Positions 8,701 to 15,820 of a DNA stretch of 64,000 nucleotides are shown here, in pieces (within the stretch, counting starts at the first letter, position 1; every line of letters starts with the position of its first letter). The notes under the pieces are model-generated. The model had not been told where the DNA came from, made no database searches, and saw nothing but the letters and a program-made list of their open reading frames with translations. The DNA comes from Azonexus sp. R2A61 (GTDB lineage: Bacteria; Pseudomonadota; Gammaproteobacteria; Burkholderiales; Rhodocyclaceae): assembly GCF_021401135.1 (NCBI RefSeq), contig NZ_JACBFO010000002.1:248001-312000 (forward strand). The letters run 5' to 3'. Made by a program: the position numbers and the translations under genes.

Positions 8701-11700
8701 CGCCATCGACGCGCCGCCGCAGACGGTGGCGGAGGATGCAACGCTTGCAAGCGGCACCTTCAAGGTGACCAATACCGAAGGGCTGACCAGCCTCGTTATC
8801 GGCGGCACGACATTCACCTTGGCGCAGCTCAATAATGCGACGCCCTCTACTCCGCTCACCGTCAACACGACCGAAGGCGTGTTGACCATCACCGGCTACA
8901 GCAACAACGCCACCACCAAGGTCGGCACCGTTACCTACACCTACGATCCGGCTGGCACCAGCAAGGATCACAGCGGCGGTGCCGAGGTCAAGGATACTGT
9001 CGCCGTCAAGGCCAACTATGCGGGTGGCAAGGAAGTCAGCGGCAGCCTGGTGATCGACATTACCGACACCGTGCCGGACGCTCGGGACGACGCGCGGACC
9101 CTGGAGCGCGACGATGACGTGGTCAACGGCAATGTGATGGCTGGCGGCGGCACTGGCGACGTGGCCGACACGCTGGGTGGCGACGCTACGCGCCTGCACA
9201 AGATCGGCACCGGCAGCAGCGCCACCGAAACGGTCGCCAACAGTACCACCAGCGCCAACGGCACGAGCGTAACGGGAACGCACGGCACCTTGGTCATCGG
9301 TGCCGATGGCAGCTATACCTACGATCTCGACGAAACCACGAACGCGGTTGCCGATCTCAAGCCAGGCCAGACGCTGACCGAAACCTTCACCTACGAACTG
9401 ATCGATAGCGACGGCAACACCAGCACCGCCATCCTGGCGATCACCATCCAGAACACGGGCGTGCACGTCAACAGCATCACGGTGAACGAAGGTTCGCCGT
9501 ATGGCGTGTTTGAAGTCACGGCCCCCCCCGCCGACACGGTCACGCTGACGTTAATGAACGGCAGCGCGCAGGGAGGCACGGACGGTAGCGACACGTCGGG
9601 CAATACGGATTACATCGATAACAGTCTGGAGTATTTCGACGGCACGCAGTGGGTCGCTTACACGGGGGTGGCAGTGACCGTCCCGGCCGGCGGCGTGCTG
9701 CTTGTTCGCGTCCCCATCGTCAACGACGACAACTACGAGAACAGCGAGACCTTCCAACTCCAGGCCACCAACACCGGCGGCAAGACCGCCACCGGTACCG
9801 GCACCATCAAGGACGACGGCACCGGTACGATCTGGCTGCCCAAGGACCCGCTCAACCCCGGCGTGCCGGGCAACCCCAGCGATCCGACCCTCGAACTCGT
9901 CCCGCTCAACCCGACCGACCCGACCGATCCGCTCGACCCCAACTATCCGGGCGTCACCCCGCCGCCGGGCGCCTTCGACGATGACCGCACGGTCGACGTC
10001 AACGACATCACGGTCAACGAAGGTTCGCCCTACGGTGTCTTCGAAGTCACCGGCCAGCCCGGCCAGAAGATCACGCTCCAACTGATCGACGGCTCCGCCA
10101 CCAGCGGCACCGGCAGCCCGACCGACGGTACGGTCGACTACCACACCACCCTCGAATACTTCGACGGCACCCAGTGGCAGACCTATACCCCGGGCGACCT
10201 GGTCGACGTCCCGGCCGGCGGCACCCTGCTCGTTCGCGTCCCCATCGTCAACGACGACAACTACGAGAACAGCGAAACCTTCCAGCTCAAGGCCACCAAC
10301 ACCGGCGGCAAGACCGCCACCGGTACCGGCACCATCAAGGACGACGGCACCGGTACGATCTGGCTGCCCAAGGACCCGCTCAACCCCGGCGTGCCGGGCA
10401 ACCCCAGCGATCCGACCCTCGAACTGGTGCCGCTCAATCCGACCGACCCGACCGATCCGCTCGCCCCCAACTATCCGGGCGTCACCCCGCCGCCGGGCGC
10501 CTTCGACGATGACCGCACGGTCGACGTCAACAACATCACCGTCAACGAAGGCTCCCTTTACGGTGTCTTCGAAGTCACCGGCCAGCCCGGCCAGAAGGTC
10601 ACGCTCCAACTGACCGATGGCACCGCCACCGGCGGCACCGGCAGCCCGACCGATGGTACGGTCGACTACCACACCACCCTCGAATACTTCGACGGCACCC
10701 AGTGGCAGACCTATACCCCGGGCGACCTGGTCGACGTCCCGGCTGGCGGCACCTTGCTCGTCCGCGTCCCCATCGTCAACGACGACAACTACGAGAACAG
10801 CGAAACCTTCCAGCTCAAGGCCACCAACACCGGCGGTAAGACCGCTACCGGCACCGGCACCATCAAGGACGACGGTACCGGTACGATCTGGCTACCCAAA
10901 GACCCCGCCACCCCGGGCATCCCGGGCGACCCCACCGACCCGACGCTCGAACTCGTGCCGGTCGATCCGACCGACCCGACCGATCCGCTCGACCCCAACT
11001 ATCCGGGTGTCACCCCGCCGCCGGGCGCCTTCGATGACGACCGCACGGTCGACGTCAACGACATCACCGTCAACGAAGGCTCGCCTTACGGCGTCTTCGA
11101 AGTCACCGGCCAGCCCGGCCAGAAGGTCACCCTCGAACTGACCGACGGCTCCGCCACCGGCGGTGGTGTGGACTATGGCCCTGACATCGAAACCTCGACC
11201 GACGGCGGCAACACCTGGACGCCCTACACCCCGGGCGACGAGATCACCGTCGGCGGCAGCGGCAAGGTTCTGGTGCGCACCCCAATCATCAGCGACGGGA
11301 TTTACGAAGGTTCCGAAACCTTCACCCTGACCGCCAGGGTGGTCGGCGGCAAGAATACCGCGACCGGCACGGCGACCATCCAGGACGACGATCGCACGCC
11401 GCCGCCACAACAGTTGCAGCCGGACCCCGATCTATACAAGCCGCTCGTTCCGCCCGCCCTGCAACCGAACAACCCGCTGAACAACTCTCCGGTCATGCTC
11501 GATGCCGGTCCGTATTTCGCCGGCGAACGCTTCAACGATGTACGCCGCATGGTGTTGCCGTTCCACCCCGTCGTCTATGTCAATCGCGCCGTATCGGCTT
11601 CGCAGGAATTACGCACCCAGGATGACCCGCGTGGCTTCAGCGATCCAGCAGCGGTTAGTCCGGGGCAGCAGCAGCCGACGAGCCTGGGCCGGGACCTCGG

Positions 11701-12097
11701 GCAGGATCCCAATCTGTTCGTGACCCACGCCATTCGCGACTCGCAACGCGAAGCAGGCTTTCAGCACAGCACGGTCGAAGGCCGCTACAGCCGCCTGGGG
11801 CTGGGCAGCGACGGCTATCTGTCCCAGCCCGGCTTGTTCAGCAACCCGGCCACCGAGCTTGATGAGCTTTTGAAGGAGCAAAGGAAAAAGCTGAAGAAGG
11901 CGGCGGATATGGACGAAGAACCGACCGAACGCGGAGCTGACGGGGAAAAGACGGCACAACCGGCGGAAAAATCGACCGGGAAGTCAGCCGACGCGGCGGA
12001 GATGCCGCAGCGTCTGGCCGGCGGCGCCGCGCCGTCCTTCGGCGAACAGTTGCGTAGCGGTGCGGCCCGCCTGCCCATGGCGCCGCTCAAAGCCTGA
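5789..12097 (+). CDS. Giant LEPR-XLL surface protein with Calx-beta-type repeats
   Basis: A 2102-residue protein. Residues 18-27 read LEPRLLFDGA, the N-terminal LEPR-XLL motif of large repetitive bacterial surface proteins; there is no classical Sec signal. A degenerate zincin-like EELGH (190-194) lies in the next domain. Residues about 260-720 resemble IgGFc-binding/adhesive beta domains, followed by a DUF11-like segment (about 815-960), a cadherin/VCBS-like segment (about 970-1225), and four Calx-beta-type repeats (about 1228-1870) joined by Pro/Asp-rich linkers. The C-terminal 230 residues are charged, with a Lys/Glu-rich stretch and no RTX nonapeptides. A clear AGGGGA ribosome site precedes the ATG. 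Downstream export-type genes follow at once. Role as adhesin or surface-layer matrix protein is inferred. Confidence 0.85.
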   Translation: MSKKERTHLRPAARALALEPRLLFDGAGAVAAADNFDMAGDHAAEAQQQETQPAADARPSELAEKPAGALPLLDLAENAGDYQALLGDAASLAQQKLVDWLNSDDFRTQAAEIFNADAGSANWNAQLDALRSEILNGSYGIRTEVRSNEELIQVLGAWTASGTTGERTIYLNAEWLAKSDAATVATVLLEELGHDIDNRLNNGKDSAGDEGHAFASLLTTGDANLAVNLGRDDHRTLVLDGLQVQVENAGPYSIAQVHFVSMPENQIYSGLVNVNTASGASQVIETIIAITATSNKTVIVYDHWEDGYESDINSPTQTATTKVWTYTDADGWFVDTDGNFIKDAGESAVANGTSIVANGRTLILNNNVATTHASSPGSNVFFDGRDKIGSTKAVTVTRAGWDTGITTVLGGAVNLVDVGNAGTNFVIPVGADTYYSGSNSLYTKTSLYVMAYEDNTVVTITLANADGTLSSNTITRTLAQGESLYVQGGGAFSAGTGLNDARGTVYDGTTVSASKAVGVNVLAGTSTTQNRWHSISSVDSWGSSYYAPVATVGGAISDVYFYNNNSTAITIEYETASGTSSVTVAAHSGGAFAMPASAAHFYTSDGSKFYAVASVDRTTSRDWSYTLVAEKTLTDRFVTAWAPGNSQNDGTIQSSGHNGSPIWVTSTADTLLYIDGYVKLYDTTGAGSTAGSSGSATPGGNAIAIDRIIAKNGDEITGTAAINAFIASSSGDIATMVFSVSRLQSYRIYDASSAKNQSGLAVYTKDGTLLTAAWGQDATASGTTAPYLDMGTTVSPQPDYLITKGALEKASGGDPSISNDNLLVELGEMVVYTITIENRAVIDLFNINIKDAMGSPDNGTYVANSATLHIYDADGNELYTIPDFDGSSDLFPLLGSGYTLTGDLDNVKPGTQGLQIGSRIVVTYAVQIRSDINSTLADDNYMISNSVTMSGQPPVGDPIDPKEVTIKTKVTAIDAPPQTVAEDATLASGTFKVTNTEGLTSLVIGGTTFTLAQLNNATPSTPLTVNTTEGVLTITGYSNNATTKVGTVTYTYDPAGTSKDHSGGAEVKDTVAVKANYAGGKEVSGSLVIDITDTVPDARDDARTLERDDDVVNGNVMAGGGTGDVADTLGGDATRLHKIGTGSSATETVANSTTSANGTSVTGTHGTLVIGADGSYTYDLDETTNAVADLKPGQTLTETFTYELIDSDGNTSTAILAITIQNTGVHVNSITVNEGSPYGVFEVTAPPADTVTLTLMNGSAQGGTDGSDTSGNTDYIDNSLEYFDGTQWVAYTGVAVTVPAGGVLLVRVPIVNDDNYENSETFQLQATNTGGKTATGTGTIKDDGTGTIWLPKDPLNPGVPGNPSDPTLELVPLNPTDPTDPLDPNYPGVTPPPGAFDDDRTVDVNDITVNEGSPYGVFEVTGQPGQKITLQLIDGSATSGTGSPTDGTVDYHTTLEYFDGTQWQTYTPGDLVDVPAGGTLLVRVPIVNDDNYENSETFQLKATNTGGKTATGTGTIKDDGTGTIWLPKDPLNPGVPGNPSDPTLELVPLNPTDPTDPLAPNYPGVTPPPGAFDDDRTVDVNNITVNEGSLYGVFEVTGQPGQKVTLQLTDGTATGGTGSPTDGTVDYHTTLEYFDGTQWQTYTPGDLVDVPAGGTLLVRVPIVNDDNYENSETFQLKATNTGGKTATGTGTIKDDGTGTIWLPKDPATPGIPGDPTDPTLELVPVDPTDPTDPLDPNYPGVTPPPGAFDDDRTVDVNDITVNEGSPYGVFEVTGQPGQKVTLELTDGSATGGGVDYGPDIETSTDGGNTWTPYTPGDEITVGGSGKVLVRTPIISDGIYEGSETFTLTARVVGGKNTATGTATIQDDDRTPPPQQLQPDPDLYKPLVPPALQPNNPLNNSPVMLDAGPYFAGERFNDVRRMVLPFHPVVYVNRAVSASQELRTQDDPRGFSDPAAVSPGQQQPTSLGRDLGQDPNLFVTHAIRDSQREAGFQHSTVEGRYSRLGLGSDGYLSQPGLFSNPATELDELLKEQRKKLKKAADMDEEPTERGADGEKTAQPAEKSTGKSADAAEMPQRLAGGAAPSFGEQLRSGAARLPMAPLKA
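9470..11400 (+). repeat. Tandem ~528-bp intragenic repeats (Calx-beta module plus linker)
   Basis: The segment starting AACrrCATCACsGT recurs at 9470, 10001, 10529 and 11057, a spacing of 531, 528 and 528 nt (about 176 codons). The second and third units are nearly identical at the DNA level; the first and fourth are diverged, and the fourth lacks the linker. Each unit codes for a beta module beginning ITVNEG and a linker rich in DPxxP. Such near-identity suggests recent unit duplication and makes copy number prone to change. Confidence 0.9.
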
Positions 12098-12136
12098 TTT
12101 TTGGATCAACCAATTGATTTTTGAGGGAAGACAATA

Positions 12137-13663
12137 ATGCAAAACAGCAACCTGAAAACCCGTATCGCCCGCCCGGCCCTGCTGGTCGCGGCTTGTTTCA
12201 CCGTCGCGCTCACCGGCTGCTCCGTCAACCCCGTTCCCTACAAGCCGGAGGAAATCTCCGAACGGGTCACCCAGGACCGCATCCAGATGTATGCGGATCA
12301 AGAGCCGGTCACCGCTCCGATCACCTTCCATGAAGCGGCTGCCCGCGCCCTCAAGTACAACCTGGACTACAAGCTCAAGCTGATGGAGAACGCGCTGTCC
12401 AAGAGCCTGCACGACGTCTCCACCCACGAAATGCTGCCGCGCCTGGTCGCCGGCGCAGGCTATGCCTGGCGTAACAACGATTCCGGCGGCACCTCGATCG
12501 GCATCGAGGATCGCCAGGTCTCCCTGCGCCCCTCGACCTCGCAGGAACGCGAGCGCGTGCTGTCGAATCTGACCTTCTCGTGGAGCGTGCTGGATTTCGG
12601 CGTCTCCTACTACCGCGCCCAGCAGAAGGCTGACCAGGTCCTGATGGCTGACGAACGCCGCCGCAAGGTCGCCCAGAATGTGCTGCAGGACGTCCGCAAC
12701 AGCTACTGGCGAGCGCTCGGTGCGCAACGTCTGCTTGGCCGCGTCGATGCCCTGCTCGTCCGGGTCAATAAGGCGATCGAACACTCCAAGCAGGTCGAGA
12801 AGGAAGGCCTGATGCCGCAACCGCAGGTGCTCGCCTACCAGCGGGCGCTGCTCGATGCGGTCAACCTGCTGACGCTGCGCCGCCAGGATCTCGAACTGGC
12901 CCGGGCCGAACTGAACGCCCTGATGTCGATCCCGCCCAACGTCCGCTACACGCTGGCCGACGAAAACGAATCGGCGTTGCCACCGGTTCCGACTGACCTC
13001 GAAAAACTCGAGCAGATGGCGCTGGAAAAGCGGCCGGAGATCATGGAGGAGTGGTATCGCCGACGCGTTACCGAGAACGACATCAAGGCCGCCAAGCTGC
13101 TGCTCTGGCCCAATCTGAGCGCCGATGCCGGGCTGCAATACGATTCCAACAAGTACAACTACAACAGCAACTGGGTCGATGTCGGGTTCCGGTTGTCGTG
13201 GAACATCCTCAAACTGACCCAGTACCCGGCGCTGAACCGTGCTCAGGAATACCAGAACCAGACCGACGACATGCGTCGCATGGCGCTGTCGATGGCGGTG
13301 CTGACGCAGATCCGCGTCGGCGTCCAGCGTTATGACCTGTCGCTGGCTGAACTCAAGTACGCCGAGGAAAGCCTGCGCGTCGACCAGCGTCTGCACCACT
13401 TCGCCAAGGCCGCCGCACAAACCCAGTCTGACTCCGAGCTCGAACTGATCCGTACCGAGGCCCGTGCGCTGCTCGCCGAATACCAGCGCTACGCAGCCTA
13501 CTCGAACGCCCAGGCGGCCTGGGGCCGGGTTTACAACTCGGTCGGCCTCGATGTGATGCCGGAAACCATCGACAGCCATGACGTCAAGGCACTGGCCGGT
13601 GCCATGGAAAGCACCATGGGGCAGTGGCAGCAGGTCGTCTTCAAAACGGCCGGGCAGCGTTGA
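12137..13663 (+). CDS. TolC-like outer-membrane channel lipoprotein
   Basis: A 508-residue protein with an N-terminal lipoprotein signal ending in the lipobox LTGC (residues 25-28). The mature part has two TolC-type repeats: long helices with the paired patterns AARALKYNLDYKLKLMENAL, LTFSWSVLDFGVSYYRAQ, and in the second half AAKLLLWPNLSADAGL followed by VGFRLSWNILKL. Outer-membrane efflux proteins of this family form trimeric channel-tunnels through the outer membrane and periplasm. It has a good ribosome site (GAGGGAAG) 39 bp after the LEPR-XLL gene and ends two bases before the first adaptor gene, so it is part of the same operon. It is the probable exit channel for the surface protein or a linked substrate. 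Confidence 0.87.
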   Translation: MQNSNLKTRIARPALLVAACFTVALTGCSVNPVPYKPEEISERVTQDRIQMYADQEPVTAPITFHEAAARALKYNLDYKLKLMENALSKSLHDVSTHEMLPRLVAGAGYAWRNNDSGGTSIGIEDRQVSLRPSTSQERERVLSNLTFSWSVLDFGVSYYRAQQKADQVLMADERRRKVAQNVLQDVRNSYWRALGAQRLLGRVDALLVRVNKAIEHSKQVEKEGLMPQPQVLAYQRALLDAVNLLTLRRQDLELARAELNALMSIPPNVRYTLADENESALPPVPTDLEKLEQMALEKRPEIMEEWYRRRVTENDIKAAKLLLWPNLSADAGLQYDSNKYNYNSNWVDVGFRLSWNILKLTQYPALNRAQEYQNQTDDMRRMALSMAVLTQIRVGVQRYDLSLAELKYAEESLRVDQRLHHFAKAAAQTQSDSELELIRTEARALLAEYQRYAAYSNAQAAWGRVYNSVGLDVMPETIDSHDVKALAGAMESTMGQWQQVVFKTAGQR

Positions 13664-13665
13664 GC

Positions 13666-14478
13666 ATGCGCTGCGCTCCATTGCACCGCGCCGCCTGGCT
13701 GACACTGGGCATCGTTACGGCCTGCTCGGTCCAGGCCCAACCGATTCCGCCAGCCGGTGGCGCTCGGGCACCGGCGACGCCGGTCGCAGCGAAACCGGTT
13801 GCATCGGCCGAAGACCCGGGCGCCATCCGCGTCCTGCTTTCGCCCGAGCTGGAAACCACACTGGTGGCCCAGATGGTCGGCCGTATTTCCAGCCTGCAGG
13901 CCCAACTCGGCCAGCGCATCGCGAAGGGCCGACCGGTAGTCGGTTTCGATTGCAGCGAAGCGGCGGCTCGGCTGCAGATGGCGCAGGCGGAATCGGCCTC
14001 GGCCAACGAAACGCTGAACGCCAAGGAACGCTTGCGCAAGCTCGATGCTGCCGGCGACATGGAAGTGACGCTGGCCGCCACCAACGCCGACAAGGGCCGG
14101 GCGGCGATCGCCATGGCCCGGGCGCAGCTAGCGCAATGCACGGTTGTCGCGCCGTTCACCGGGCGCATCGTCAAGGTCCACGTCAAACCGCATCAGGGCG
14201 TCAATATCGGGGTGCCGCTGGTCGAGATGATCAGCGACGGGCCGCTGAAGCTGCGCCTGAACGTCCCGTCACGCTGGCTCGGCCAATTGCGCGTCGGCAC
14301 CCCATTCGAGGTAAGTATCAACGAAACCGGGCTCAGCTACCCGGCCAAGGTAACGTTGATCAATGCCCGCGTCGACGCCGTCGCTCAAACCATCGAGCTG
14401 GAAGCCCGCATGGACAGGAACGAACCTGATCTGCTCGCCGGCATGAGCGGTATCGCCCGCTTCCGCCTTACCCCCTGA
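13666..14478 (+). CDS. HlyD/RND-type periplasmic adaptor, small
   Basis: A 270-residue secreted adaptor. The ATG at 13666 is chosen because it lies two bases after the upstream stop and is followed by a plausible signal sequence (ending near SVQAQ). A split barrel-sandwich (lipoyl-like) domain is visible: VAQMVGRISSLQAQLGQRIAKGRPVVGFD on one side and QCTVVAPFTGRIVKVHVKPHQGVNIGVPLVEM on the other, with a short Ala/Glu-rich helical hairpin between, then a beta-barrel domain. Proteins of this kind bridge inner-membrane transporters and TolC-type channels. It lacks the long cytoplasmic and membrane part of true HlyD and is followed by a second adaptor, so two different adaptors serve this locus. 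Confidence 0.85.
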   Translation: MRCAPLHRAAWLTLGIVTACSVQAQPIPPAGGARAPATPVAAKPVASAEDPGAIRVLLSPELETTLVAQMVGRISSLQAQLGQRIAKGRPVVGFDCSEAAARLQMAQAESASANETLNAKERLRKLDAAGDMEVTLAATNADKGRAAIAMARAQLAQCTVVAPFTGRIVKVHVKPHQGVNIGVPLVEMISDGPLKLRLNVPSRWLGQLRVGTPFEVSINETGLSYPAKVTLINARVDAVAQTIELEARMDRNEPDLLAGMSGIARFRLTP

Positions 14479-14488
14479 TCCCTCGGCG

Positions 14489-15820
14489 ATGAAGCTGTCT
14501 CCTGCCCTGGCGGCATTCGCCACCGAACTGGAGGCGCGCGCCCGCGCCGCCGAAAGTGTCGCCGAACTTGGCTTCAGCATCGCCAACGACAGCCATGGTG
14601 CACTGGCTTTCCGCCAGGCGCTGGTGCTCTCGGCCAAAGGCGATGTACTGACGGTCTCCGGCCTGGTCAAACTGGCCGAGGACAGTCCCTACCTGTTATG
14701 GCTTAAACGCAGTTGGCCGTGGATCGCCGAACGTGTTCCGGAAACCGGCTGGTACGCGCCGGAAGCCGCCGAACTCGCCGCAGCCCCCGGCGACGTCGCC
14801 GACGGCTGGCAGGAATGGTGGCCGGCCGGCATCCAGGTCGTACGCCTGAAGCGCCGTACCGGTACGCCACTCGGCTGGGTGGTGTTCCTGCTGAATCACC
14901 CGCCTCAGGACGACATCCTGGCAATGTTCGAACGGGTTACCCAAACCTGGGCTTATTGCTGGGAAATGCTTGGCGGCAAGCCACGCCTCGACCTGCGCGC
15001 GCGCTGGCAATCCTTGAACGTCAAACGGCGCCGACTTGCCGTTGCCGCCCTGTTCGTTCTTTTCCTGCTACCGGTACGGCAAACGGTGCTGGCCCCGGCC
15101 GAAATCGTGCCGGTGGATGCCATGGCACTCACCGCCGCCCTCGACGGCGTGGTCAAGTCCGTGCATGTCCGGCCGAACCAGCCGGTCAAGGCTGGCGACC
15201 CGCTGTTCTCGCTCGACGATACGACGTTGCGCAACCGGCTTGAAGTCACCCGCAAGTCGGTGGCGGTAGCCGACGCCGAACTGCTGGCGGCAACCCAGTT
15301 GGCCTTCGACGACAATCGCAACAAGGCCGAACTGGCGACCTTGACCGGACGTGCTCGGGAAAGGCGCGCCGAACTGGCGGCAGTCGAGGCACAGCTCGCG
15401 CGGATCGACGCCATCGCGCCCTACGATGGCGTCGCAGTGTTCGCCGATCCCGACGAATGGCAGGGACGCCCCGTCGTCACCGGTGAACGGATCATGCTGC
15501 TGGCCAACCCCGACAAGCCGGGCATGCTGATCCATCTGGCAGTCGCCGACGCCATCACGCTCGCCCCAGGGGCACCGGTCAAACTTTTCCTGACCGTCCG
15601 CCCGCTGTCGCCGGTCGTCGGCGAAATCAGCGAGACCAGCTACCAGGCCAGCCTGTCGCCGGATGGCGTCGCCAGCTACCGGCTGCGTGCCAGCGTTGCC
15701 GACGCCGACGTGCGCATCGGCCTGCGCGGCACCGCCAAACTGTACGGCGACTGGGTCGTACTCGGCTATTACCTGCTGCGCCGGCCGCTGGCCAAGCTGC
15801 GCGAATGGAGTGGCTGGTGA
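14489..15820 (+). CDS. HlyD-type membrane adaptor with cytoplasmic N-terminal domain
   Basis: A 443-residue protein. The first ~170 residues are a soluble, GAF-like or unrecognised domain, an unusual extension for an adaptor. One membrane span follows (about 184-200, AVAALFVLFLLPV), then a periplasmic part with a barrel-sandwich half (LDGVVKSVHVRPNQPVKAGDPLFSLDDTTLRN), a helical hairpin, and the second half (ARIDAIAPYDGVAVFADPDEWQGRPVVTGERIM). It starts 10 bp after the smaller adaptor and overlaps the protease gene. The N-terminal domain could read a cytoplasmic signal or the substrate; that is speculation. Confidence 0.83.
   Translation: MKLSPALAAFATELEARARAAESVAELGFSIANDSHGALAFRQALVLSAKGDVLTVSGLVKLAEDSPYLLWLKRSWPWIAERVPETGWYAPEAAELAAAPGDVADGWQEWWPAGIQVVRLKRRTGTPLGWVVFLLNHPPQDDILAMFERVTQTWAYCWEMLGGKPRLDLRARWQSLNVKRRRLAVAALFVLFLLPVRQTVLAPAEIVPVDAMALTAALDGVVKSVHVRPNQPVKAGDPLFSLDDTTLRNRLEVTRKSVAVADAELLAATQLAFDDNRNKAELATLTGRARERRAELAAVEAQLARIDAIAPYDGVAVFADPDEWQGRPVVTGERIMLLANPDKPGMLIHLAVADAITLAPGAPVKLFLTVRPLSPVVGEISETSYQASLSPDGVASYRLRASVADADVRIGLRGTAKLYGDWVVLGYYLLRRPLAKLREWSGW

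Noticed and set aside
9470..11400. Regular tandem repeats considered as a CRISPR-like or satellite array.
   Set aside because: The unit is 528 bp, in frame and protein-coding throughout; there are no short repeats with unique spacers.
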